The notes under the pieces were generated by a model. The model was not told the origin of the DNA, did not search any database, and saw only the letters and a list, made by a program, of their open reading frames with translations. A program made the position numbers and the translations under genes. DNA of 43,186 nt from JACPTG01 sp964504135 (GTDB lineage Archaea > Nanobdellota > Nanobdellia > Woesearchaeales > UBA10216), in NCBI GenBank assembly GCA_964504135.1, contig CAZDCW010000007.1:1-43186 (forward strand). Direction: 5' to 3'. Each line of letters starts with the position of its first letter. Positions within the stretch are counted from its first letter, which is position 1. Shown here in pieces: positions 15,404 through 23,709 of this stretch.

Positions 15404-18400
15404 ATGGAAAAAGAGGATTGCTTTGCAGCCGATGTTCTGCGGGAGGGTGAGGAGACCATTCTCAGGGTCAACTGCGAGCGCTGCCCCTTTTTCCCCTCAG
15501 TTGAGGAGAGCCCGCTGGTAATGGCCAAGGTGATTGACCTTCTTGTCCAGAATCCAGGGGTTACGCGCATTGTCCTTTATCAGAAGCGGGATTATGAGTA
15601 CGACTTTGACCAGACCCGGCTTCTGGTTGAGGTTGCGAAGATTCAGAAGCAGCTGGTGAAGGGCGGATTCTCGGCATACAGGGCTTACGGCCCCGGTGCC
15701 AGGGCTGACCAGAAGTATGCTGAGCTTCAGAACATCATTCACAATATCCTGAAGAGCGACCCGCTGCTTGCTTATGTCGAGCTTAAGCGTGTCCACAGGC
15801 GCGAGTCTGTCCTGCTTGATTCCCTGCAGCCAGGCGAGGATGCCCAGGCAAGGCAGCGCAATTATGTCGGGATGCTTGAAAACCTGGTCAGGCTCATGGA
15901 AGGGGCGAGGCTTTTGAGGCTTGCCAAGCCCCACCTTGCCGGCTTCAGGCCTGGCGAAAGGTCTGTTTACAGGGAGATTTTCAGGCCGATTACCAAGCCT
16001 GATTTCATGTTTACAAAGCTCATGGCTTCCTTTCCGCCTGAGGCTGATGAGGTCGACAGCTATAACGTGGGTGAGTCAGAGGTTGTTGTCTTTAAGGTTC
16101 CTGATACTATCAAGCTGCTTTATCACATCACCCCTCCTGAGTTTAAGCTCTCTGAGGAGAAGTACGAGCTTCTTGACGCTGCCCGCGCCATCATTTCCGA
16201 GCACAAGCCGCAGAAGTCTGAGTTTGTTGACCCCCAGAGGCTCAGGCAGGTTTTCCTGAATGTAGGCTCTGACCTTATTGAGGAGCTGGCCAACTTCAGG
16301 TCTATGAAGCTGAGGAATTCTGAGGTGAATGAGCTGACAAAGATCCTTGTGAGGCACACCATTGGCTTTGGCCTTATCGAGGTCCTGCTGCAGGATGAGA
16401 AGGTCCAGGACATCACTGTCAACAGCCCTATGGGGAATATCCCTATATTTCTTGTGCATCAGGACTATGACGACTGCTTTACCAACATTATCCCCACTCC
16501 AAGCGAGGGCGAGTCGTGGGCTTCCAAGTTCAGGCTGCTTTCAGGCCGTCCTTTGGACGAGGCCAATCCTGTGCTGGACACTGAACTGGTGATTCCTGAC
16601 GCCCGGGCAAGGGTTGCGATTATCAGCCCGCCCCTCAACCCCACCGGCCTTGCATACGCCCTGAGGAGGCACCGTGACAAGCCGTGGACTTTGCCTTTGC
16701 TTATGAAGAACAGGATGATTTCCGCGCTTGGGGCAGGGCTGATTAGCTTTCTGGTTGATGGTTCAAGAACATTCCTGGTTGCAGGCACGCGGAGCGCTGG
16801 CAAGACTTCCCTGCTTGGGGCTGTGATGACCGAGACGATGAGGAAGCAGAGGCTGATTACGATTGAGGACAGCGTTGCTGGCGATTCAGGCATTGTTGTC
16901 AGGCGGAACGGGAAGACAGAATACACGACAGTGGGCAGCCTCGTTGACGGTCTTATAGCATCATATGGGAAATGGTATTCGCTGACAGAGCATGAGGTGA
17001 CTGGAAACCCAGAGGGTATAGAGGTTTTCTCAATGGATGAGAATGGCAAAGTCTCTCTTTGCAGGGTTACCAAGTTCATAAGGCATAAAACATGCAAGGA
17101 AATGTTCCTTGTCAGGACCAGAACAGGAAGGGAAATCAGGGTTACAGGCGACCACTCCCTGTTCAGTATTGGGGAAGGGAAGCTTATGGAGCCTGTAAGG
17201 GCCGCCGAGCTTAAGCCCGGCGATTTTATCGCCACTCCAAGGCTCCTGCCGGTTTCAAATCCGGCCAGGATGCATGTAAGCCTCCTGGACCACCTTGAAT
17301 CTCTGGAAAACACGTATTTCTTTGGAGAGCCGGTCAGGGAAATGATTGCCTCAAACAGGGCTGCCTATAAAAAAGTCTGCCTGGAATTGGGAAGCACGCG
17401 GGGGAAGGCTGATTTCTGGCTCAGAAAGGGAATTATTCCATGCAGGCTGCTGAGGGAAATGAGGGCGCTGGGATGCGAACTGGGTAGCCAGGAAGGGGTT
17501 TTTGTCAAGCACAAGAATTCAGCGGCTTTGCCCCTGCTTATTCCATTGACACCAGATTTCCTTTCCTTCATCGGGCTGTGGCTTGGGGATGGCTGCTACG
17601 ACAGGAATTCTGTAATAATCTCATCAGGTGAGGAAGAAGCCAGGGCAGTCATCAGCAACGTGGCTGGCAGCCTTGGCCTGAAGGTGAAGCTGCATTCCGA
17701 TGGCTTTTCCTCCATGATAAACTCCTCTGTCCTCAGGTTGGTAATGAGGGAAGTATTGCAGTTGAAGGGCGACTCTTACACGAAACGAATTCCAGCATGG
17801 GTTTTCGGCCTGCATAGGCGGCAGGTGGGCTGCATGCTGAATGGGCTGTTCAGCGCTGATGGATGCGTGGCGAAAAAGGAAATTGTGATTCCGCTGGCCT
17901 CAGTTAGGCTTCTGAAGGATATCCAGACTCTTCTCCTGTCATTCGGGATAACACTTCGGCTTGGAAGGATTAGAAAGGACAAAACGTACAATGCCTCAAT
18001 AAGCTCATTGGAAGGCTGGGAGAGAATGAGGGAAATCGGATTTCTTCAGCGCAAAAAAATGGAAAGGCTTTCCAGTCTTTGCGGAAAAAAATCAACACAC
18101 GCCAGTTCAGACATAATCCCCCTTTCATTAGCCGAGAAACGCAGGATTGCCGCAAATTGCCCCGGGTTCAGCAGGACTGATTACATCAAAAGGGGGAACA
18201 ACATTGGGAGGCAAAAGCTGATGCAGATTTCGTCCTGCCTGGCTTCCGCGGATAAGGCTCGCCTGCGCGCATTGGCTGAATCGGACATTTTCTTTGATGA
18301 GGTATCGGAGGTAATTTCGCTTGGTGCTGCGGCCGGTTATGTTTATGACCTGTCTGTCCCTGAGTTTGAGAACTTTATCTGTGAGAATATCCTGGCTCAC

Positions 18401-19207
18401 AACACCCTCGAGCTTCCAGTCTCTGCCCTGAAGGACCTGGGCTATAACATCCAGTCGATGAAGGTTGCCAGCGCCCTTACAAAAGGCACAACAGAGGTTT
18501 CCGCCGACGAGGGGATAAGGACCACCCTGAGGCTCGGGGATTCTGGATTAATCGTTGGGGAAGTGAGGAGCGTCGAGGCGCGCGCACTTTACGAGGCGAT
18601 GCGTGTTGGAGCGCTTGCAAATGTGGTTGCAGGCACAATTCACGGCGATTCCCCTTACGGGGTGTTTGACCGGGTTGTGAACGACCTTGGCGTTCCAAGG
18701 ACTTCCTTCAAGGCTACAGACATAATTGTCGTTGCGAATCCTGTGAGGAGCGCTGACGGCCTGCACAAGTGGAGGAGGATAACCTCCATTACCGAGGTCG
18801 GGAAGTTCTGGGAGCAGGACCCTGTCCTTGAAAAGGGCTTCAAGGACCTGATGAAGTATGACTCGCAGACTGACACCCTTGAGCCGACGCTTGACCTGCT
18901 GAATGGCGATTCCGACGTTTTGAAGTCCATTGCGGGAAATGTGAAGGAGTGGTCTGCAAGCTGGGATGCTGTGTGGGACAACATACTGCTGAGGACTAAA
19001 ATCAAGGATACCCTTGTTTCAGTATCCGCGCAGGCTGGCATGCCTGATCTTCTTGAGGCGGCTTTTGTCATCCAGTCGAATGATGAGTTCCACAGGATTG
19101 GCGAGGTGGTCAGGGAGGAGATGGGCTATCTTGACAGCAAGAGGATTTTCTTTGACTGGAATGAGTGGTTCAAGCGGAAGGTAAAGAAGGCCAGCATCAC
19201 GACTTGA
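15404..19207 (+). CDS. TadA/FlaI-type secretion ATPase interrupted by an intein
   Basis: 1267 residues as encoded, 756 after intein removal. Type II/IV secretion superfamily ATPase that powers pilus or archaellum-like assembly as a cytoplasmic hexamer. The N-terminal 300 residues are family-variable with three Cys early (EDCFAAD, CERCPFF). The core has Walker A AGTRSAGKTS, Asp box RLITIED split by the intein from TLELPV, Walker B SGLIVGEVRS, and the His box GTIHGDSPYG. I prefer ATG 15404 (MEKEDCF), preceded by GGCAGG; an in-frame ATG at 15374 is possible. In-frame codons extend upstream to 14984 but run through the opposite-strand gene. The TadC-like gene follows after one nt. Confidence 0.88.
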   Translation: MEKEDCFAADVLREGEETILRVNCERCPFFPSVEESPLVMAKVIDLLVQNPGVTRIVLYQKRDYEYDFDQTRLLVEVAKIQKQLVKGGFSAYRAYGPGARADQKYAELQNIIHNILKSDPLLAYVELKRVHRRESVLLDSLQPGEDAQARQRNYVGMLENLVRLMEGARLLRLAKPHLAGFRPGERSVYREIFRPITKPDFMFTKLMASFPPEADEVDSYNVGESEVVVFKVPDTIKLLYHITPPEFKLSEEKYELLDAARAIISEHKPQKSEFVDPQRLRQVFLNVGSDLIEELANFRSMKLRNSEVNELTKILVRHTIGFGLIEVLLQDEKVQDITVNSPMGNIPIFLVHQDYDDCFTNIIPTPSEGESWASKFRLLSGRPLDEANPVLDTELVIPDARARVAIISPPLNPTGLAYALRRHRDKPWTLPLLMKNRMISALGAGLISFLVDGSRTFLVAGTRSAGKTSLLGAVMTETMRKQRLITIEDSVAGDSGIVVRRNGKTEYTTVGSLVDGLIASYGKWYSLTEHEVTGNPEGIEVFSMDENGKVSLCRVTKFIRHKTCKEMFLVRTRTGREIRVTGDHSLFSIGEGKLMEPVRAAELKPGDFIATPRLLPVSNPARMHVSLLDHLESLENTYFFGEPVREMIASNRAAYKKVCLELGSTRGKADFWLRKGIIPCRLLREMRALGCELGSQEGVFVKHKNSAALPLLIPLTPDFLSFIGLWLGDGCYDRNSVIISSGEEEARAVISNVAGSLGLKVKLHSDGFSSMINSSVLRLVMREVLQLKGDSYTKRIPAWVFGLHRRQVGCMLNGLFSADGCVAKKEIVIPLASVRLLKDIQTLLLSFGITLRLGRIRKDKTYNASISSLEGWERMREIGFLQRKKMERLSSLCGKKSTHASSDIIPLSLAEKRRIAANCPGFSRTDYIKRGNNIGRQKLMQISSCLASADKARLRALAESDIFFDEVSEVISLGAAAGYVYDLSVPEFENFICENILAHNTLELPVSALKDLGYNIQSMKVASALTKGTTEVSADEGIRTTLRLGDSGLIVGEVRSVEARALYEAMRVGALANVVAGTIHGDSPYGVFDRVVNDLGVPRTSFKATDIIVVANPVRSADGLHKWRRITSITEVGKFWEQDPVLEKGFKDLMKYDSQTDTLEPTLDLLNGDSDVLKSIAGNVKEWSASWDAVWDNILLRTKIKDTLVSVSAQAGMPDLLEAAFVIQSNDEFHRIGEVVREEMGYLDSKRIFFDWNEWFKRKVKKASITT
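16871..18403 (+). mobile_element. Class 1 intein with LAGLIDADG homing endonuclease
   Basis: 511 codons inserted in the ATPase between ITIED and TLELPV. It starts with Ser (SVAGDSGIVV), has block B TGDHSLF, two dodecapeptide endonuclease motifs (IGLWLGDGCY at about intein residue 235, LNGLFSADGC at about 325), and ends FICENILAHN followed by Thr as +1 residue. All splicing and LAGLIDADG motifs look intact, so both splicing and homing could work. Removal rejoins the Asp box as ITIEDTLELPV, a canonical reading. The insertion site is in the most conserved part of the ATPase, typical for inteins. Confidence 0.92.
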
Positions 19208-19208
19208 A

Positions 19209-21410
19209 ATGGCTGACACCCGGGAAGACCTGATTGGCAAGTATAAGGCCAGGCTTGAGGCTGAGTTTGGCCAGAAATACGAGCCAAAGGCATCGGCTTC
19301 TGGCAGCTCAATTTCAGCAAACTATGTTGATTTCAAGAAGGAGCTCCTGCCAGGCCATTACACGCTTTATGAGCGGCTTTGCGGTGTTGGCGAGCGCTTC
19401 CTTAAGATAAAGCCCGACTCAAAGTCCGCGGCACTGCTCCAGGAGCATATTGACATCTGCCACCTGAGCGTCACTCCTGCCGGCGTTTACAGCTTCGCAA
19501 TACTTGCGCTGCTCGTTTCGGTGATGTCGCTAAGCATGGTGTTCTTTGTCCTCTTCCAGTCCCTGTTCCTGATTATCTTTGCGGTTATCATAGGAATCAC
19601 AGTAATGTCAGGGCTGATGAAGCTTCCTGAGTTCTTTGCCAACAGCTGGAGGATGAAGGCCTCAAACCAGATGGTCCAGTCGGTTTTCTACGTCGCCACT
19701 TACATGAGGCATACCTCAAATCTTGAGCTTGCCATAAGGTTCGCCTCAGACCACCTAAGCCCCCCATTGTCGCTTGACCTGCGGAAAGTCCTTTGGGATG
19801 TGGAAACCAACAAGTATGAGTCCATCAGGGAAAGCCTTGATGTCTACCTTGAGTCGTGGAGGAAGTGGAATCCTGAGTTTATTGAGTCTTTCCACCTGAT
19901 TGAGGGCTCGCTTATGGAGTCCTCTGAGGAGCGCAGGCTGCAGATGGTGGACAAGGCCCTTAATGTCATGCTTGAGGAGACTTATGAGAAGATGCTCAGG
20001 TATGCCCACGACTTGAAGGGGCCTATCACAATGCTTTACATGCTGGGCATAATCCTTCCAATCCTCGGCCTTGTAATACTCCCGCTGGTTGCAAGCTTCC
20101 TGACAAAGGACGTCTCGCCGTCAAGGGTTGCCCTGTATATCGCCCTGTTTTATAACGTGACGATGCCAATAGGCCTGTACTATCTTGGGAAAGTTGTGCT
20201 GTCAAAAAGGCCAACTGGCTACGGCGACACTGACATCAGCGAGGAAAATCCTGAAATGAAGAAGTTCAGGAATGTCACTTTCAAGCTTGGAAGCCATGAG
20301 GCAATCATCAACCCGCTGTTTGTCAGCCTGGCTGTTCTGCTGGTGCTGCTGTCCGCAGGCCTTTCACCTCTTCTTATGCGCATGGTTATTGATGAAGCCT
20401 CGTTTGCTCAGGAGCCGAGGCTTCCGGTGATTGGCCTCAAGCTTCTTGATTACAGGAAGGGCGAGGCAGGCGGCTTGTCAGGCCCGTTTGGGATAGGGGC
20501 TGCGCTGCTCAGCCTTCTTATCCCGCTGGCAATCGGCCTTTCTGTAGGGATTTACTACAGGATAAAGACCAGCCGGGTCATAAAGATTAGGGAGAATACC
20601 GGGCGGCTTGAGGACGAGTTTGCATCTGCCCTTTTCCAGCTTGGGAACAGGCTTGGCGACGGGCTTCCTGCTGAAATCGCCTTTGCCAAGGTTGCCGCAG
20701 TAACCAAGGGTTCTGTCACCGGCGAGTTCTTTGAGACAGTAAGCGATAATGTCAGCAAGAGGGGGATGGGCCTCCAGCAGGCTATTTTCGACGAGAAAAG
20801 GGGCGCGCTCGTCTTTTTCCCGTCCACGCTCATAGAGAGCACCATGAAGGTCCTGATAGAAAGCTCAAGGAAGGGCCCGCTTATCGCCTCACAGGCCCTT
20901 ATCAATGTCTCTGAGTACATCAAGCAGATCCACAGGGTGAATGAGCGCCTCAAGGACCTGATGGCTGACATCATTTCTGATATGAAACAGCAGATTGGCA
21001 TGCTCGCCCCTGCAATCGCAGGGATTGTTGTCGGCATAACTTCAATGATAGTCACGATTCTGGGAAGGCTCAGCGACATCCAGCAGGCCCTGAAGACCAG
21101 CGGCACAGGACAGAAGATTCCCCTGGAGGGGCTTGACGGGCTGTTTGGCCAGGGAATCCCTACGTTTTACTTCCAGATTGTCGTCGGCCTTTACATTGTG
21201 GAGATAGTGTACATCCTGACAATCCTTGCCAATGGCATTGAGAACGGCGCTGACAGGCTTGCTGAAAAGCACAACCTCGGCCAGAACATGATAAGGAGCG
21301 TGGTTATTTACGTTGTTATCTCTCTGATAGTCATAGTCATGTTCAACAGCCTTGCGAGCGTCATCACTGACTCGCTGCTCACCGACCAGATTGCGGCAGG
21401 GGCGTCTTGA
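19209..21410 (+). CDS. TadC/FlaJ-like membrane platform protein
   Basis: 733 residues, the expected partner of the upstream secretion ATPase. Two type II secretion F-like halves are visible: one around residues 80-330 with helices AILALLVSVMSLSMVFF and ITMLYMLGIILPILGLVI, and a second around 360-730 with several more hydrophobic helices (LFVSLAVLLVLLSAGLS, MLAPAIAGIVVGITSMIV). Cytoplasmic helical domains between them contain ESIRESLDVYLESW and GLPAEIAFAKVAAVT. It forms the inner-membrane platform on which the ATPase works. The ATG is one nt after the ATPase stop, implying translational coupling. Confidence 0.85.
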   Translation: MADTREDLIGKYKARLEAEFGQKYEPKASASGSSISANYVDFKKELLPGHYTLYERLCGVGERFLKIKPDSKSAALLQEHIDICHLSVTPAGVYSFAILALLVSVMSLSMVFFVLFQSLFLIIFAVIIGITVMSGLMKLPEFFANSWRMKASNQMVQSVFYVATYMRHTSNLELAIRFASDHLSPPLSLDLRKVLWDVETNKYESIRESLDVYLESWRKWNPEFIESFHLIEGSLMESSEERRLQMVDKALNVMLEETYEKMLRYAHDLKGPITMLYMLGIILPILGLVILPLVASFLTKDVSPSRVALYIALFYNVTMPIGLYYLGKVVLSKRPTGYGDTDISEENPEMKKFRNVTFKLGSHEAIINPLFVSLAVLLVLLSAGLSPLLMRMVIDEASFAQEPRLPVIGLKLLDYRKGEAGGLSGPFGIGAALLSLLIPLAIGLSVGIYYRIKTSRVIKIRENTGRLEDEFASALFQLGNRLGDGLPAEIAFAKVAAVTKGSVTGEFFETVSDNVSKRGMGLQQAIFDEKRGALVFFPSTLIESTMKVLIESSRKGPLIASQALINVSEYIKQIHRVNERLKDLMADIISDMKQQIGMLAPAIAGIVVGITSMIVTILGRLSDIQQALKTSGTGQKIPLEGLDGLFGQGIPTFYFQIVVGLYIVEIVYILTILANGIENGADRLAEKHNLGQNMIRSVVIYVVISLIVIVMFNSLASVITDSLLTDQIAAGAS

Positions 21411-21422
21411 GGGATTTGTTTC

Positions 21423-21976
21423 CTATTGGCCATTAATCTGCCCCTCCACCAGCCCTGTTTCTTTTTCCAGGATGGCTAATGTTTTCTCCGCCACATTTAC
21501 CCTTATTCTCAAGCTTTTAATAGGCATATTATCCCTGATTAACCTGTAAGCCTTATGGCAATTTTCAAACTCTTTGCGGCCAAGGCTGATAATCCTGTTT
21601 TTGAATTTTTTATTGGAAAATTTAGCCGTACTTAGCATACATTCTATAATGAATAGTCCCCTTAATCTCAATATTGATGAATACAGCACAGAATATGACT
21701 TTAGATAAACATTGTCAATTATCTGGTAATAAATTGCCGGATATTTTTCAATTGCTTTCTTAAACTTATCAATTGGGAACGAAGTTATCTCAATCTTTTC
21801 TTTTTTAAAATTCAACCTTAAATTTTTGTCTTTGGTTATTACAAGAACATCCAAATCAGAATCTTTGGTGTGTCATGGCCTAACCAGCCCTTTGGAACCC
21901 AGACAGCGCCGCCATTGCCCGATTTTGCAACAGTTTTTACAATCTGCTCCCTTACAGCTAGTTTTTGAATTTCCAT
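21423..21976 (-). pseudogene. Broken nucleotidyltransferase with AbrB/DUF2080-like N-terminus
   Basis: Two fragments in different frames on the minus strand. From ATG 21976 a short segment reads MEIQKLAVREQIVKTVAKSG then GNGGAVWVPKGWLG, an AbrB-type DNA-binding strand pattern (DUF2080-like). From about 21880 down, another frame continues HTKDSDLDVLVITKDKN, the second half of a nucleotidyltransferase active site (D-x-D) and its helical tail, open to 21423. The expected G-S-x-x-R-G part and the end of the AbrB domain are missing, and an in-frame stop precedes HTKD. I read this as an internal deletion plus frameshift. The region is AT-richer than its neighbours, consistent with an acquired toxin-like gene. 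The open part alone (143 codons) might still be expressed. Confidence 0.6.
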
Positions 21977-22004
21977 TGTATAGACTGGGTAAAGGGACTG
22001 AAAA

Positions 22005-22087
22005 TGCGCCGGCCGGGATTTTCGCAGCTTTTCGAACCCGGATAAACGGCTTGGAAGGCCATTGTCATGCCATTAGACCACCGGCGC
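22005..22087 (-). tRNA. tRNA-Gly(UCC) with a 12-nt intron in the T-loop
   Basis: Minus-strand cloverleaf: acceptor GCGCCGG/CCGGCGC, D-stem GTC/GAC, anticodon stem ATGGC/GCCGT with loop CTTCCAA (anticodon UCC, Gly), T-stem CCGGG/CCCGG, discriminator A at 22005, no encoded CCA, TTTT following. The T-loop is 19 nt instead of 7. Removing 22019-22030 restores TTCGAAT exactly. The insert forms an archaeal bulge-helix-bulge-like fold: T-stem, 3' bulge AAT, central helix TTCG/CGAA, 5' bulge AAA, so the splicing endonuclease would cut between nucleotides 59 and 60. A TATA-like AATTTAAAAA lies about 30 nt upstream. Confidence 0.85.
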
Positions 22088-22105
22088 ATTAAGGCTCAGG
22101 TCAGG

Positions 22106-22126
22106 CAGGCTGTTTTTAAATTTTGC
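22106..22126 (-). promoter_or_regulatory. Promoter of tRNA-Gly
   Basis: Read on the plus strand, CAGGCTGTTTTTAAA followed by TTTTGC. The TATA core is about 30 nt upstream of the tRNA 5' end at 22087. Nearly the same sequence precedes the coiled-coil gene at 14966-14987. Confidence 0.5.
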
Positions 22127-22194
22127 CCAATCCGGGCGGATTTTCATTGGATTAAATTTATTGGTTTCTTATTTAGCCAGGCTTCAATGTTATA

Positions 22195-22282
22195 GCAAAG
22201 TGCATTAATAATGGAACTTTCTATATGCACTTTGCCATTAGTAAATCGCATAATAATGTTCCAAAATCAATACGATTTACTA
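22195..22282. repeat. Two adjacent perfect hairpins (H1, H2) with conserved loops
   Basis: H1: arms GCAAAGTGCA and TGCACTTTGC (22195-22204, 22226-22235), loop containing TTAATAATGGAACTTT. H2: arms TAGTAAATCG and CGATTTACTA (22239-22248, 22273-22282), loop containing ATAATAATGTTCCAAAAT. The same ordered pair with different stem interiors occurs at 24888-24999. Confidence 0.6.
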
Positions 22283-22769
22283 TTATCAATCATCATATCA
22301 TTGGATTTTCTTAGTCCTGCTCCTGTATTCCAGGCAATTGCCTTGCTTATAAAATCTGGACATTGGATATGCGGCAGGCATCACTATCCAAGGATTATGC
22401 GAACTTTTTTCTGGCAATCCTCACTTTTAGCGAATAAGACCCCCCTATCTAAGCATAGTGCCTAAAAGAAGCTGCCTCGGCTGCCGCCTTTGAGGTAGTT
22501 TACACTTGTCAAAAATATATTTCGGATAAGTAATATCAGAAAAGATTATTTCCAAATAAGATATGGCGAAGTATATTTTCAACACGACATCTTAAAATCA
22601 GCATAAACCCCTTATTTTTAGGCACCATTTATCCCAGAAGGTGGAATTGTGAGACAGAGGCACGTCTTTGGCGCGAAATTTCGCCTTTTCAGCTCAAAAG
22701 TGAGAGTTATAATTGATTATACGAACTCTTTTCGAAACTCTTTTAAACCTGTAGGCCTCTTGCCTGAGC
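22283..22769. other. AT-rich intergenic stretch with inverted repeats, no gene seen
   Basis: No reading frame looks coding. It holds an inverted repeat GTGCCTAAAA (22458-22467) and TTTTAGGCAC (22616-22625), a GCGAAATTTCGC palindrome near 22672 followed by TTTT, and the promoter of the next gene (TTTTAAACC at 22739-22747). The spacing of the long inverted repeat (168 nt overall) would suit a small structured RNA or a decayed insertion sequence. Confidence 0.4.
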
Positions 22770-23336
22770 ATGCTTAGGCGGCGTTTTTTTAAGCTGCTTC
22801 GGTTCGTGAAGGGCCATAGGAAAAGGTTTGCTGCAGGTGTAATTTTTGCGTTCCTTGCACTTCTTGTTATGATACTTTCAGGCCTGCTCGGCAGGATGCT
22901 GGCAATTATAGGCCTGTTTATCCTTGCAGTGCTGCCTACGTTGTATAAGAGATACATAAGGGTGTCCATCGGCGCTGAACTTATACTTTTCTGCACAGTT
23001 CTCGTGGGAGTTAATTTTGGTGCTGCAACTGGGGCTGTTTTTGGGGCTTTGGCAGTGATGGCCTCTGACCTGCTGAACGGAATGGTCGGGCCGTGGAGCC
23101 CATTTCAGTTTTTAGGCATGGCTGCTGGCGGATTGCTGGCTGGCGTTTTGGGAAAGAGCCTTCACATCGTGGCCACCGGGCTGGCTGTTTTCCTTGTAGT
23201 GGAACTCATAAGGCAGGGCCCGCAGCTTGTCTTGGGTGACCAGCGTGAAAAGGCGCTTTCCGCTTTTTACACAGCCACCCATCTGGCCTTTAACCTCTGG
23301 CTGTTCATGATTGTTGCGCCCTTTCTTGGGCTTTAA
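22770..23336 (+). CDS. ECF transporter S-component-like membrane protein
   Basis: 188 residues with about six membrane helices after a Lys/Arg-rich N-terminus. The segment FGAATGAVFGALAVMASDLL with NGMVGPWSPFQFLGMAAGGLLAG resembles vitamin-binding S components of energy-coupling factor transporters (G-P-W-x-P-F-Q). No EcfA or EcfT gene is in the window, so it would rely on shared energising subunits elsewhere; the substrate is unknown. TATA at 22739-22747, about 27 nt before the ATG, suggests a leaderless transcript. The tail overlaps the convergent HxlR gene by four nt. Confidence 0.6.
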   Translation: MLRRRFFKLLRFVKGHRKRFAAGVIFAFLALLVMILSGLLGRMLAIIGLFILAVLPTLYKRYIRVSIGAELILFCTVLVGVNFGAATGAVFGALAVMASDLLNGMVGPWSPFQFLGMAAGGLLAGVLGKSLHIVATGLAVFLVVELIRQGPQLVLGDQREKALSAFYTATHLAFNLWLFMIVAPFLGL

Positions 23337-23665
23337 ACAGCTTTCAGAAATCTCGGGCAGTCTGCGCACAGTGCTGTGCACGGCTGACCAGTATGCCTGA
23401 TGCACCAGGCTTTGAGCTGTTCTGTGATTGCCAGAAGCTCCTTTCCTTTTGACGTGAGTGTGTACCCGGCGCTGGTTTTTTTCACAAGACCCTGGTTGTC
23501 GAGCTGGCCCAGCCTCTCTGCGAGAACCTTCGGGCTGATTTTCCTGAGCCTTCTCTGGATGTAGTTGAAGCCGCGGCTTCCGTTCCGGTCAGCTTCCTGC
23601 ATTATGGGCAGCGTCCATTTCTTTCCAAGCACTCCAGCCGACCTGAATACCGAGCATTCTTCCAT
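23333..23665 (-). CDS. HxlR-family winged-helix regulator
   Basis: 110 residues. The HxlR pattern is clear: Cys at position 4, LGKKWTLPIM, GFNYIQRRLRKISPKVLAERL, GLVKKT and a wing YTLTSKGKELL. Such dimeric regulators often sense thiols, aldehydes or redox state through the N-terminal Cys. Here four extra Cys lie in the last 25 residues (WCIRH, PCTALCADC), which could bind metal or form disulfides. It is divergent from the ferric-reductase-like gene with interlocked promoters in a 44-nt gap, the usual position of a regulator and its target. Confidence 0.8.
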   Translation of the reverse strand: MEECSVFRSAGVLGKKWTLPIMQEADRNGSRGFNYIQRRLRKISPKVLAERLGQLDNQGLVKKTSAGYTLTSKGKELLAITEQLKAWCIRHTGQPCTALCADCPRFLKAV

Positions 23666-23709
23666 GGTACCGATGGATTTATTAGGGGGCTGGCCTGTTA
23701 TTAAAGCTT

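Noticed and set aside
22672..22690. Intrinsic terminator at the GCGAAATTTCGC palindrome
   Set aside because: The stem has essentially no loop (it is a continuous palindrome), so a hairpin would have only four or five usable pairs, and no gene ends just upstream.
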